A stretch of DNA of 64,000 nt, taken from contig OU612068.1 of assembly GCA_914767715.1 (NCBI GenBank), positions 17,052,001 through 17,116,000 on the forward strand, in the 5' to 3' direction. Numbering within the stretch: position 1 is the stretch's first letter; every line of letters begins with the position of its first letter. The position numbers were made by a program, and so were the translations under genes. The stretch comes from Membranipora membranacea. Its lineage: Eukaryota > Bryozoa > Gymnolaemata > Cheilostomatida > Membraniporidae. Below the pieces are notes generated by a model, which saw only the letters and a program-made list of their open reading frames with translations, was not told where the DNA came from and made no database searches. Below are positions 1-15,200 of this stretch, one piece after another.

Positions 1-277
1 TCAATTTACTAATGAATTTCAAACTTTTACCTGAAAAACTACAGCGCTATCTTTGGCTTATTTCATAATTTTAACATCATAACAAGGTTATCTTCTCTTA
101 TAATTTACTAAGACAACTCCAAATTACCCCATTATACTAATAATATTATATTGATATTCGCGCTGATTTAATTAAAATAATAGCGTGCCTAGTTTCCAAT
201 GCCAAACTCAAACACAATCATATGAATATGGATGGTGTATACACCTTATGATGGTATTATGCTAATAGGCTGAGCAG

Positions 278-3200
278 TTGACAGTTGAAGTCGGCAGTGG
301 TAGACCAACAGCAGATCAGATTCGCTCCAAACTTCTCAGCAAACTGTCTGCAAATAGTCAACCGTAAGTAATGGTATAAACAATATACAGGGCATCATTT
401 TGCAATACAAATTGATGCTATAAGTATAAAGTTTCATATGAATTTTCTTTTGTCCTCTTGGTCCAGAAAAGTCCCAACTGTTTATTGTTGCAGCTATTGT
501 AGTGACATAAATATATCCTTTTTGTAAAAGCGGTTCTTATTCAAGTAGGCATATTGGCTCTTCGATGACACCGTGATACTGTATTTTTTTAATTACCTAT
601 TAACACATCCGCAATCATCCGCATCATCAGGTAGCTGAGTGTTGGCAACTTTTCACGTTTAAGTATTTCTATTACAGATTGGTAGCAAAGTTTATTGAGG
701 CTTTATACAATGTATATTGCGACCTATATTTTACCTACCTAGAAATCAATCCTCTTGGTGAGTGTTAAAAATTGAACCCTATGTGACCCTTCCCGGTAGT
801 TTTTTGGACATAGTAGCTTAATTATGTTTGCAACTCTAGGTCGGTTTCTGAGTGATTTTACGGGAAGGAAAGTGATTTACTCACAGAACCATTAACTTAA
901 GGGTACCAGTAGAAAATTAAACATTCAATGGGGCCATTTTGCAAATGAGAGACTAGACAAGATATAGATCTGTGATGTAATATGTATGGTTACACGTCTC
1001 ATGCGAGTGATAATTGACCGGTCAAAGAATTTTCTGGAAGAATTTGTGTTTTTAGTCAAAGATGAACTATTTTTGTCAACCCTCAGTTCTTTTAGAATAG
1101 ATTCTAAAGATTTTATAATAACAACCATTGATAGCTGATAGACCTGAAAGGGCATAATGCAAGGGATCTCTCCGATTGGAATTATTGGACTTACTGTGGG
1201 TTAGTGTAAGAACTGCAAAGATCTTTTATTGATATTATTTAATTATAGTTTATGAAAGGTTTTCCTAAAATTATTATCTACAAGTTTTAAATTCATGTGA
1301 TACGTTATTATGCATTCTCTATTTTAGTTGTAAATGGAGGAAAGTTATACATATTAGATCTGGCTGCTAAGCTTGACCAGTGTGCTGAGTACCTATGTAA
1401 GGCTCAGTGGGGTGATGTCGATTATCCAGCTCCGTTTGGACGTGACGCCTTCCCCGAGGTAAAGCTCGTGAACCTATAAATACATTATAATTTTTATGTA
1501 TTTCAGTCTATTTCATTTCAGTAGCCGAAGGGCTTCCGAATAGTGCCGAAAAAAGAAGAAAAGGAAAAAAAGAAATCTTTATGAGATCAATTATGTTGAT
1601 GGGTAAAAAATTTTCTAGACAGCCAAAATGTGCAATTGCCTTCTTATCTAGCCCCCCCCCCCCCCCACATCACTTTGAATATCTGAGTAATGTTCACTTT
1701 GCCGTAAGGTCCAACCACATGTGGATTCCTTGAGTCTATTCTATCCCACCCTCCCTGATTCTATCTTGATCAAGTTTGCCTCAATTTGGAGTTGCTCCCC
1801 CTCTACTGATAAGCCTGTTTTTAATTCTGAACTGTAAACGTTACATTTTTATGTATGTTTTTTCAGGAGGCTTACATCCAGGACCTGGATAGTAAATCAG
1901 GAGCATCTCTAAAGCTGACTATACTAAACAGAGAGGGTAGAATCTGGACTATGGTAGCTGGTGGCGGCGCCTCTGTCATTTACGCGTAAGTTGTAGCGCT
2001 TCAATTCTTTTCACTTGTTCTATTATGGTCATAGTATTGGGATAGAGTAAGAGATTTTGGCTTGTGAATACTTCATAACAAATAACTCTTATATTATGCT
2101 GTGTCAACCTTAGACTTCTGCTGTATATGGTGTTCTGTCTTGGATTATTTTTATGTCTATATTGGTCACTGATTCATAATTTAAAGATGGACATTTGTTA
2201 CTGATCAATATGTGACAATTTTGTCAAGCTTTTGCCTGATGCTGTAAATCTTAATCTTATTGGCGATCATAATCCAGGCACTTTTCACATATTTTTGTAA
2301 TATTGGTTTCAGTGATACTATATGCGATCTGGGAGGTGCAAGTGAGTTGGCTAATTACGGAGAATATTCTGGAGCACCTAGCGAATCTCAAACCTATGAA
2401 TACGCCAAAACACTGCTGTCACTCATGACTACCTGTAAGAAACACCCTGAAGGAAAAGTTCTGATCATAGGTGGTGGTATCGCCAACTTTACTAATGTGG
2501 CTGCTACATTTAAGGTATAGTAGAACTGAGTAAACTGAACTAAGCCCACCATGAACTCAAACCGAAACCATCTAAGGACCCACAACACTATAAATTATAT
2601 GGTATACATATAACTTTGTCTATTACTGGCTTAGTCTCCAATCAAAAATATTGGTGTGAGTTCAGTTAAGCTAGTTTTTTGGTGACTTTTTGTTTATTTG
2701 AACATACTTTAACCAGCTAAGGTAGGAGTGTATATGTATATAGCATAAGGCAGGCTTTGTAAATAATAGCTAACCATAAAGTTTACTATTTCAATCCTGT
2801 GCGAAACGCCAAAATTTTGTCGTGCAAGTACTTCATTGCTGTAGACTGTAGGGTAATCTTTACAGCTGCGTGTGGATGCCTCCGCTCATGTTACAGTCAT
2901 CGATAAAAATGTTGTTTTTTAGATAATTAACCAAATAGCATGTGTAAGAAATATAACTGTTCATCATACATTATATTGCTCACCTCTGTTTTTATAACAC
3001 TATAAAATAATCGCCCAACTTCAATGTTCTATAAACTGTCTTCTGGGTATTTTATTCGTCACTATTACAGAATTTCTTTTTTTCTTTAGGGGATCGTGAA
3101 AGCGCTGAGAGAATTCCAGAGACCGCTCAAAGAGCATAATGTACAGATTTATGTGAGAAGAGCTGGGCCTAATTTTCAAGAGGGTCTCCGTGTCATGAGA

Positions 3201-6200
3201 GAAACTGGTGAGCTGTTAGCTTGTTTGTAATTAAGAGCTCAAACTGTGCGAGGATTAGTGGAAGTAGAATTCCATTATTAACCACTGAAAATGAAATGCT
3301 ACTACCCGCTATCCCAGTACAGTTCGCGGTTATTGCCGGTTGGTGTACAGTTATACATTTTTTTTAATTAATAAATATTGTGATGTGTGCTCTGATATGA
3401 CTGTGTAAGACCGATCAATAAGAAATCAATGAGATGATATGTATTATGTGATTGCAGATCACTATGCTAGCTGCCACTTAGACCATGTTTGGTCCATTTA
3501 CCTGCATTCGGAGTCACTCCCGATCCACTGGTCAAGCCGTGACTATAGTGGATCGGGAGCGACAGGAATGCAGGCAATTGGATCAAACTTGTTTAGCTGC
3601 CACTCAAACATCATGGTAGCGCCTTTCAATGATGAAATTATCACAGCATGCACACAAAGATATTCATTGAGCACACCTCTCGTCTGTCCCAAGCTTTATG
3701 TAACCCAGTATTCTTTTGCTTTAATTGAGTATAAAGTTAACTTTGTCAAAAACATTTGTTCAAACATTTTATACTGAGGTAGATGCACTAACCAATACAG
3801 CATTGGGCATATTCCCATGCTTCATTACCGTGGCACTGTGAATAAAAGTAATGACAATCCATTACTGAGACTCACCTTCATAATAATAACTCATGTTTAC
3901 AGGTCAGACACTTGGCATACCACTGCAGGTATTTGGACCAGAGACACATATGACAGCTATAGTGGGTATGGCGCTAGGTAAAGAACCTGCTGGTATGAGA
4001 AGTCCTACTGCAGAATCTCATCATCACACCACGGCCAACTTCCTGCTGCCTGACAGTCAAGAATCTGTAAGTCTATATCATTGAGTTGGTATAATAGTCA
4101 TATTTTGTCAGGAGCATTCTTCATGATGACATTACCGCTTTGATTTGCTGATGGTGATAAGTCCATGCCGGTTCAACTGTGACAGTCTTTAAATATGACA
4201 CTGTCGACTGTCCAAAACTCCTTGATATCAAGGCAAAAGCTGCATGATTTAGACTAGAATGATATTCTTTTTGTAAGCTTTTTAATGAAACTGAAACCTT
4301 AATCTTGCAGGTAAAAACTACGGTTCGTGAAATACCATCAGTATCAGTATCGTTTCACTCCCAACTAAACTATTATTGTTCCTATAGATTTCTGCCAACT
4401 CACCAGGCTTTTCCTTGTATCCATGCTAGCAGCTTTTCACGTTTGTCACAACCTAAGTTGCTCTGTACATTTACTTGCATGACTATTATCTATCGCACAT
4501 AGAGTATGGGCACACCAGCAAAGTTTCATCTCAACTCTTGGTTAAATTCACTCAAACACTTGGGAGTTGTCTGTCTTTAATTACATGAATGGGCAATTCC
4601 AGATGCATTCAAAAGGGGTTGGGTCTCCATTTTGTACGCTGGTATTCACCTAATAGAATTTTCTGATTATTACTAGTAATTTTTAATTATCTGATGAGCC
4701 TCTTGTATGTTCTCAACTTTAATTTCATTCCAGCAAACCGATGTACATGAAAATGATGACACAGTTGATGAGGGAGCAGCGGGTGGAGACCCTGAAGACA
4801 GTAAATCACTTTTCACCAACAAAACTCAGGCTATAGTTTGGGGAATGCAGAATCGTGCTGTTCAGGGAATGTTAGATTTTGATCATGTCTGCAGCAGAAA
4901 GACCCCTAGCGTTGTTGCTATGACTTATCCCCTCATGTAAGTGATAATATCTTGATTTGTGTCAAACAGCTCTTTTTTCAGGGGCAGTATTATAGGTAGA
5001 CCCAATTCTCACCCACAAAATGGCTGTAACATGCAAGCTAGGGCCTCGAAAGTTGTGGCCCATCAGTAGTCTTGCATATGTGTACACAGAACCACAGTAG
5101 GCCGCTCAAGAAATTCTGATTACATCAGTTGCTAGCATTGCAAAATCCAAATATGCGAGAAATGTAGCATATGAGGCCTGCTGTATTTGCTCTGAAAATC
5201 ATTATGCATTGCCTGTCTAACTGTTGATTATCACTATCATTGCTAACAGATTGTACTTAATCTGCTAAAAAAATCACAATTTCCTGGCTGTCACCTAAGG
5301 ATGAGCACTTTTTATACATTTTATTACAGAGGTGATCACAAACAGAAGTTTTACTGGGGACACAAAGAAGTCCTAGTGCCAAGTAAGAGCTTTTCTAAGA
5401 AATATATTGTGCAATCATCGTTGACAACTTTGATGTTTTCTCCTTATTCTTCTTAATGATCACATCATCAACTATGACACGATGCTGTCAACACTGCAAT
5501 GTGATGTTGATTGTTATGCAACTAGTAACGCCAAGGTAGTGATATTTTTTTACTTATCTAAGTAAACCAGCTGTTTTGTAAGTGACGACGTTATGTCATT
5601 ATTGTTCAGTTGTCATACTGTCCCGTCCTATCAACACACATCAAATATGGCAATCTTCCAAATAACTAAATGTTTCAAATACATTTTTAATTTTAGTCCA
5701 TTTATTTTTAACAGTCTACAAGCAGATGTCCGATGCGATGACTAAACACCCTGAAGCCAGCGTTCTTGTGAACTTTGCCTCCCTAAGATCTGCGTATGAG
5801 AGTACAATGGAAGCTCTCGAGTTCCCACAGATCAAGTGTATAGCAATCATTGCTGAGGGAATCCCAGAAAACAAAACTAGAGAGATCATCAAGGCAGCAA
5901 ATAAAAAAGGAGTGGAAATCATTGGTCCAGCCACGGTATGATTTAGGTTTTTTTTAGTTTCATTGACATAAGGATCTGTCGTATATACTCGATTCTGCAG
6001 CTGATTCTGAGCCCTTCATCACTGAGCGCATTGTACTTTGGAGTTGTGCCCCCAATGTGGCTGGCCTGTCATTCATTGATTTTGTATCAAAACATGTAAC
6101 GCTGTAACCCTTGCTGCAACCAAGCCAGAATCGGTTATTGCTGTTGACCTGGACTGGACAGCCTAAAAATCAAACTTAAGCTTTGTTCCAGTGTTTGGTC

Positions 6201-9200
6201 TTGATGTCCCTCTCCATTCTGATACGCTTACATTTTTTTATCACGATATACCCATCCAGAGATGAAGCTGGTTTACATAAATCACTTGCTATGATTACAG
6301 GTTGGAGGAATAAAGCCAGGCTGTTTGAAGATTGGTAACACGGGTGGTATGATGGATAATATCCTATCCTCCAAGCTGTACAGGCCCGGTAGTGTGGCTT
6401 ACGTCTCCAGGTCTGGTGGTATGTCCAATGAGCTCAACAACATCATCTCACACAATACCGACGGAGTCTTTGAAGGTGTGGCCATCGGTGGTGACAGGTA
6501 GGAGCTTTTCATTTTTCACCTGTCGTGCAAATGTAAAATTGTCACATGAAGCACTTGCAATTTCGTAGCTGCTCTGTTGATTTAGTATTCTGATTATCAC
6601 AAAAAAACTGTTATTGCTGACTGGTGGTTTGGGGATGTGAAAACAAGATACTAAACTGCCAGAAAAATAAACGAGTCACTGCCTCTCAAATGGCATATGG
6701 AAGGAAGGTAAGGAAGGATTGAAATTATAAGGTAAACCTTCCAAAATTCCTGGTCAAGGGTTCGAAGGGATATGCTGGCAAGGGGATGGGAGGGGTTGGA
6801 AGTGGAGGGATCTAATAATCCAAATAAGCAGGTTCTTCAGTCATGTTTACCCTCATAGAGAAAGTGCTATGCTTGCTGCCAGAATCGTCTTAATCTCATC
6901 ATATAAGATTCGGCTGCACTTTTTCAGGGTTATTGACCTTAGAGTATACAAAAAACTAAACTTTTGCTGAATTCAGGCCAAAGTCAGTAACCAAAAAGGT
7001 GAAAAACAGGCTTGCTGTTTCTGTCAAGAATTTTGGCACTACTACAAACAATCTATATTTGGTTTTAAGTCGCATGTTGAAACGCGCCATATTTTGTCAT
7101 ACATTTTCGATGGAAATGAACTACCAGTTGCAATTATGATGCAAAGCGTGGTTGTTGTATTTGTCCAGGTTGAAATTTTGTGAAATATCTGGATTTCAGT
7201 TGTTTTTGGCATCGCTGACTGCAAAATCCATCAGTTTGTAGAGTTTTCGAATAAATGATGCAATCATATCAGAAACACCTAAAAGATACAGTACAGCAGC
7301 GTGTGTCCGTAATTTTGTATACCCACTTTCGCAATTTTGATGAGTTGTTGACACAATAACTATTTCGCATTGCTTTGTGTTCGGGCAGCACTTTTGCCAA
7401 GGTGAATTATTGTAGGTGTCCAAAACAAACATCGATCTTCAAATAGCTCTTAGAAGTGGATGAATCTTGTATTTTACCAATTGAACCTGTCTGAACAAAC
7501 GATTATCGGCTAAAAATAACACCTGAGGTAAACAAAGCAGGAACAAACTGGGTGCTGTTTAGAAAATCTCAAAATGGATGATGACAGCAGTATATAATAA
7601 AAACCTGCACAGTGCACACACAAAAAAACAGAACAACATTAGCCAGCCGTTAACATAAGTAGCCAATTGAATAAAAATGGGATTCGTAAACATTTCTTAG
7701 TGCCAGAAAAAAAGTAAGAATTTGAACACCTTGTCTGGAAGATTAACCGTATTATCTCTATTAAGCAGAAAATGTAGCCGATTGAGTATAAACATTTCTT
7801 ATAACCAGAAAAAAATTGAGAATTATAACACCTTCGCTAGAAGATCAACCATCTTAGCTGCTTATCATGAGCAAATATTTATCTTTTTACATGTTTGCTT
7901 GCGTCATCAAAGATGTCCATCAGGGATTGTTGGATAATTTATTAGTGGCTTGCAAAAACAAGTAGTGACTTGTGTCTAGGCCCTGGCGGTCATTTTTTCC
8001 TTCAGTAAAAAATATAGCTGTAAGAAATCTTTTTCTATGATCTCATCATATATATGATGTCATACTGCTGACTCCCCAACACCTGGTGGGGGTTGGGCAC
8101 TCTGGAATCCAGCTGGACCACTAGGCTTTTTATCTATAAACTTTGTGAGGGAAAAAATTATCAGTAAATTGTCATATCATTATATAAAAAGTCCTTGATG
8201 TATCATGAGTACTGCCTGGAAAAAGACAGTTAAAAAAATCAGTCAGTCAAGAAAAATATACATAATTTATATATGTTTGTTGACATCATCCGAATATAGG
8301 TTTGCCTGTAAAAAGTTGAGGCGTTATTAGTTTGCTTTTAAAATCTAATTACAATAAAAATTGGAAAGTGGGGTGAATGCCAGAAAAAAGTGCAGTGAGC
8401 CTTACTATAGCGGTCACCAAGAACATCCATCGTCGCGTCCTGTTTTTCTGTACAATCATAACTGTACTCATCTCAGGGTTACCACCATTAGAGCATCAGC
8501 TCCATTTTTCAATCAATTTTTATTGCAGTTAGATATTAAAAGCAAACTAGAAATGGTCAACTTTTTCCAGGCAAACCTATATTTTCCTTGACTGATTTTT
8601 TTCCATAACTGTACCCATCTCAGGGTCATTACCAGTGACCACCATTATGGCATCAGCTCCATAACTATATATATACGACATAGTGTTGTGTTATGTGCGT
8701 AGTGACGCTTTGTTTTAATTTTCTATTTTAGATATCCAGGCTCCACATTTATGGATCATATAATGCGGTACCAAGCGGAACCTGATGTTAAAATCATTGT
8801 GGTTCTTGGAGAGGTAAGGGAATCTCACGTTTTGAAACGGTCTTAGAAATTGCAATTCCCTGTGTACTTGTATTATCTAGAATTTTCCTGTTGTTAAAGG
8901 AGAAATGCGAGATGCAATGATTACATTTTCTTTATTTCAATTCATTTCAAAATTTAATGTTGAAGTAAATAAGATTCTGAGAATCCCATACTCAATGATG
9001 AGCAGAGATTTTGAATAGAGCACTTAAGGGAACAGAAAAATGGATACTTTTCTCTATTTCCCTCCTGCTATTTTAGAGTTGCGCTGTCTTGAAAATTTGT
9101 AAAACTACTTATTGCGTCATCAAAGATTATCATCCTTACAAGTTATGATTGTAAAAGAGTGAGTTAAGAAAAGTACTTTTTGGTGCGCTGGAATGTAGCC

Positions 9201-12200
9201 AAAATGTTTACACCCAATATGATAGGTATTTTTGTCTCCTCATCATAGCCAAAATTGTCAGTGATGTGAATGTCCTTGCAAATATTTAGCACATCTTCTG
9301 TGATATCGAAGACACTAAAATACTTGGTTAAACTTTTTTAGTTCAAGTCATTAAAATAGCTAAATGGCATCTGTCAGGAGGAAACGATAGAGGGCATCTT
9401 GGTTCATATCGTTTTTATTCGTTAACACTGAATCAGACGCTAGTTTAGAAATGTGTAAACATGTATGCTAGTTCTAATATAAAGTGTAGGAGGTTTTTGG
9501 ACCTGAGAACTAATAATACCTAATTAACCTTGGGTTCAAATCCTGTTTTTCCTTGCTGGCCAAGAAGTGCGCTATTAGAGACCGGCAGTATGTCACTAAA
9601 TGTCATCGCATTGCATGCAAGGTGAGCGGTTTGAAAAAAACGCAATATGGAATGAAACTCACAGCATACTGCCAACAGTTTCATTCAAGAGTCATTGCTC
9701 AATGCGGTGACTTTGGCTCTATGATGGGTTGGTAATGATGGTTAGAATGTATGGGCCACTGCTCATATATAGGACGGCCTGCTTTAGTGTGATCAAATAT
9801 GTTATATAGGATAGAAACCTTTTCTCATAGTCAGTTGGAACTGCGGATACTTATGCCACCATTATTTTCATACAAAATACGAAAAAATTCCGGGCAAACA
9901 ACACTCTTCTCTGCTATGCCAACCGGACTCCGATGAAAGCTGATGGAATGACACAACGACGTCAATTTAGTTACCTTTCATGTTGTTGCTTTAAAGGGGG
10001 TGTATGTTTGCACGTATTTATCGAGAACGGCATTCCTCTGGTTTACCTGCAAAAGAGCAGAATTAATATTAATTTTGGTTATCAAATTTTTCATTTTATG
10101 AACAAAAGCGAATTAAACAGCCTCCAACTATTTGACTACTCAAATAAATAGAATATCAATGGGATACTTTCAATTTGCCACCTCTTTTAAGTTTTTTATC
10201 AGAACAAAAAATGCTTGTTTTGATAGATGAAAAATCCGAGATGCAATGTAAGATTGTGAGGTTCTGGCAGAATTTCCCATCCCAGCCTCAGTGGTTGGTT
10301 TGATGATTATGATATTAAAGCATAAATTCAATCAATTTGTTTATGATTAATATTTATAACGAATATAAGCCAGTGCATATTTTGTGGTGCTTCCATACAT
10401 AGTTTGAACCGAAAGCGTTGGAAGCGTTCTCCAAATCTTATCTGTTTAAAATCTCCTTTGCCAACAAGTAAAGAAGTACAGTTATGTGCTTTAAATACCT
10501 AATTTATAGGACGCTATTGAAGTAATAACGGTTTTATGTGTATCGGCAGGTATAATTAGGATAAGATTTGTTTTGTTTGGTACATTAAGGCTCTTTAATT
10601 TTATCAGGTGACTTGGTCCCTAGAGAAGGCAAAGAAAATGCTGTCTGGGTTGTCAAACCTGCAGGGTTGTCAAGTGTAATCACTTAGCGTGCACCGTGTG
10701 TTTGTATGTTCACAGGTGGGAGGTACCGAAGAATACAAGATCTGTGAAGCAATTAAGGACGGCCGAATCACTAAAAAGATTGTATGCTGGTGCATCGGTA
10801 CCTGTGCAAAGATGTTCAACTCAGATGTAAGTGGTTGGCCGTTTGCTGTGTCTCAGTTTTATTGGGTATTATGTCTTTGATGGGACTGATCCATATTCTC
10901 GGTGACTGTGGGAACGTTCTTATTGACCCCAGATCATTAAGTTTCTGGGTTCGAAATTGGAATTGTTAGCATCCAGCCCTTGTAACTAAACCCGATTTTA
11001 GTGTCTGTCATCAAAGAGTTGTGTCGATTGTGTACGTAATCGTTATTAATCAAATGTTGATTTTGTCTAGTGCAGTTGTTGTGTGTGGTGTACCCGAGCC
11101 ACAGTCTGCATCTTACCCATTCTCTGCCTCATGGTATGCTGAAGGCGGTTAGATTCTGGCTTACCGTAATGTGACCATAGCTCTAATTCACCACAGTGAC
11201 ATGTTTGATTTGTGTATGACTTCATGAAAGGCAGCAGAACCATTATTAATAACCAATCTATTTGCTGCCGTGCAGTCAGATACTAAACAAAACTTTAGTC
11301 AATCTCTAAACAATCTTGTTTTGACTCTCGTATCAAAACCAAAATAGTTTATCACCTGTCTGCGGTTTGAACATCATTTTACCCCATGCGACACAACCAT
11401 TGAATCTGTACATACCGTATCCTGTCCAAATTGTTAACGCCGCCGTTTAAAAGCTATTTGACCCATATATAGAAGCCCTGGTTGAGTATTTACAATTTTT
11501 TCTCCATAACGTGTTTGGATCCGTTTCAGCAAGCAAGGATTACCTTTTAGATGTTAATAAGCAATGGACAAGCGAAAAAGTTCTGAAGTGATAGAAATAA
11601 AAATATCAATAAATCAATTATGCAGAAACAACTCATCATAAACATCAACATGTCACTCGATAATGGACACCTGTACACCTGATACAAAGTGATACATAGT
11701 ATTGTAATCTAGGTTAATTTGATTCCTTAACTTTCATTTTTTTTGGGGTTTTCCATATTAATTAATTAAATAATAAATAATTAAATCAATTTGTATGTTT
11801 CATGGACAGTGGCATGGCTGTTGGGAACATTACCAAGGAATGATGAACGAAGCTTTAATTATGCTATTTCGGGCATGCTTCCACATGAGAAAGCTTGAGG
11901 ATTTGTGTATGTGATTAGTCATAATTATCAGTCATGACCCACTATCTGCTGACGTTCCACAACGTGATGTTCAGTATGTCCAACTCTTATCATTTTCTAC
12001 TATGTCTTTCACATCAGGTACAGTTTGGTCATGCTGGAGCCTCTGCTAACGCTGAGAGCGAGACAGCAGTGGCTAAGAATATAGCTCTAAGAGCTGCCGG
12101 TGCACTTGTACCCAACAGCTTCAACGATCTCGGAGAAACAATCAAGTAAGATTTAGATAATGAGAAAAAATGAATATGCTGTTAATATAAAAATATAACA

Positions 12201-15200
12201 GGATATTCACAGCATGAATTGTGTCCGGATGTAGTTCCGACTTGACTGCATGTTGACAGTAGGATTTGGAAAAAATTCCCCTTGAAAACAGATTTAAGAA
12301 TTCCAGATCTATGTTATTATTATTTTAACTTATACCATAATCTGTCAAATCAGGTCATCCATATCAATGCCAACATTTTTGTGTTTTAATGATGGATAGT
12401 TGATAAAAAGTTTGAATTATTGCTCATTTCCAATCAAACAATATAAAAAAAATTAATTAAGAGTTGGTTATATTTCTGCACATTATTTCGTAACATATTT
12501 CTGCCACTCCCACATTACTTCCTCGAATGTTCACTGGATCAATTGGCAGTAAAATCCAAAACACCAGAGTGTAGTGCTGTAACTGATTCTTAAGATGTAC
12601 AAAGATAGATGAATACCAGCCATCCAAGTCTAGAACCACCAAGAGACAAAACACCTTTTTTGATTTCCATATGCATTTTTTCAACTAAAGCAGCTCAGCT
12701 TATGTGCCGTACTTTTGATGCTATCAACCTATTACAGGATGGATATTAGAAATTAGGCAATAAACAAACTTCAAATTTCAAACTTTATATTTTAGCCTCT
12801 TACTGGATTCATACTATATGAGCTTGCTCTCCTGTTCATTCCATCCCTTCTTGTTGTCCCGTTTAGGAAAGTATACGACGAGCTATTGCAGAAGGGAGAT
12901 ATCATCGTGAAGCCAGAAGTCACACCCCCTACCGTACCTATGGACTACAACTGGGCCCGGGTAAGAAACCGTTACAGGGTTATTCCCATTATAGGGTTAT
13001 TCCAAAATGCATCTGATGAAAAGGAAGATGGTGCTAAAATAAATAGATAGCTGATAAACTTGATGAAGCCAGAAGACCGGATTTTTTGTGCTGAAATTAT
13101 GTTGATTTATGGAGAATAATGTAATGATAAAGCCATACTAGCTATATGTTACCAGGTTTGTAGCTATTACCCTCAAACAACTTTCTTATACAGGGACCCC
13201 TATCTAATCGGGCTAAAGTCAATCATCAGAAACCCTTGAAATTCATTAATTATACTCTGACAAATAATAAGTGTTGAGGGGCTTTTTTGACACATGTCTG
13301 CTTTCCTCCACCCAGCCAGCAGTGGTTGGCTGGCTGATAACTTTTGTTTACCTTGCAGGTGTTTTCTCAAGAAAATATAATCTTCAGATGAACCTATTAA
13401 CTTAAGCATAGAACAAAGAATTTGATTGTACTTCTTCATTATTACCTTAATTCTGAATCTTTGGTGAATAACTGTTATTATAATGCTTCGAAGTGCGGAT
13501 GCCGATGCTGTGTAGTGATTTAGTATATTAGCGCACCACTTGGTTGATCTATCAGCCCTATGAGAATTTTATTATTATATATTATTTAATCTAATTTAAT
13601 GAGCTCCTGGTGAGCAGTTGGTGTGACAGGGCATCAATCGCTTTGATATGGTAATTTCTCACCACTAATGGAGTTATATAGAACATTAATCCAACGCAGA
13701 TTTTTATGAACGGAATGTAGAATTGACAACATCAATACAGTCAAAGTGTGGCACATATGGTGACAAACAGTGACAATGACATAAAGTCATTTAACGCAAA
13801 TACGGGCTCGTCATCGTTGCCGGATGATGCGAAACCACTACAGTCATAAAATCATTATTTCTGCTTATAAGGATTAGGGTCTTAAATTCAATTACAGCTG
13901 CACCCAATCTGCGAAAAGCTGGTATCACTTAATCTGCCACCTGATCATAAAAGGATTTTTATATATTTAGCTATAAGAAGGCTCATCTTTCCTCCTCCTC
14001 GCCCACCGGCAAGAGCAGTGTTTAATTCAGAGGAACTTATGATAATGAATTTTAAACTATAGCGATTATGAGTATACTAATTAATCATGAAGTATTTATC
14101 TAATGCTAATTACATAACTAAAATGCCATTTTTCTTCCTTAACCATAATTTTCAGTACTTAGAGGTGTTAAAAGCATTGAACGGAAACATTTTTCATATA
14201 TTAAATTCAGGAGTTGGGATTGATCCGTAAGCCGGCCTCATTTATGACGAGTATATGTGATGAGAGAGGTCAGGAACTGCTCTACGCCGGTATTCCAATC
14301 ACTGACATCTTCAAGGACGATCTGGGCATTGGTGGAGTGCTTGGCCTTCTGTGGTTCCAGAGAAGGTAAAATACGCAAACACCTATACCAATTACCAATC
14401 GTTCAACCAACAAAAAGTATTTGAATGGCTCATGCAAATACACGAAATCATAATATGCATTGTCTGTCTCTACTAAAGATAATTTGGCAGTACATGATCG
14501 TTATAGCTCTGAATGACGGCATGCACTTTGTAGAACCTGTAATGCTCATAGGTTTTATAAGAGTTGGTGATGAAGACACAATGTAATTTGGGTACCTCCT
14601 CATACACACTATTGTGCTCCTCTTCAAGGCCACTGCTCAGGACTAACTGATCTGGACACCTGCACATACCATGTGTAAGGTGTTGACGCCAAATGGATCA
14701 ACGTGAGAAGCTTAGACTTTATACTTCGCTCAGCAGCTATTTTTGAGTGACAAAGTTGAAATAGCTTTCTTTGGTCTCAAGAGGGTCAGCTATAAGAATA
14801 TACTGCCTACGAAAACCGGTCCACCCCATTACCAGACATGGAATAGTATAACTTTATACAAATGATCTAAAAAGGAAATTTGTGGGGTTTTTTTGCTCAG
14901 TCTTGCAGAGTTGTTTTGACGCTTGTCCCTTGATAAATTCTATAGTTATATATATTATATGAAATGAGATACGTATATAATATATATAAATATAGAATTT
15001 ATCAATGTTGGTTAAAAAATCACAAGGGTTCATCACTCACCACATCCTGAAGAATGGATGATGAGATAGGGGTGCCTTAGGGGCTAGGCCGCAATGTCTG
15101 CGCCAATTTGTTCTCAGTTTGTAGGCAGGTCGGAGAACACCTGGGTGTCCAACAATCCCCAGTAGTGGGCTGCAGTAGGGTTCGAACCCACAACCTTCAA

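Noticed and set aside
9530-9545. GGTTCAAATCC resembling a tRNA B box
   Set aside because: No A box upstream; probably chance or a very old SINE remnant.
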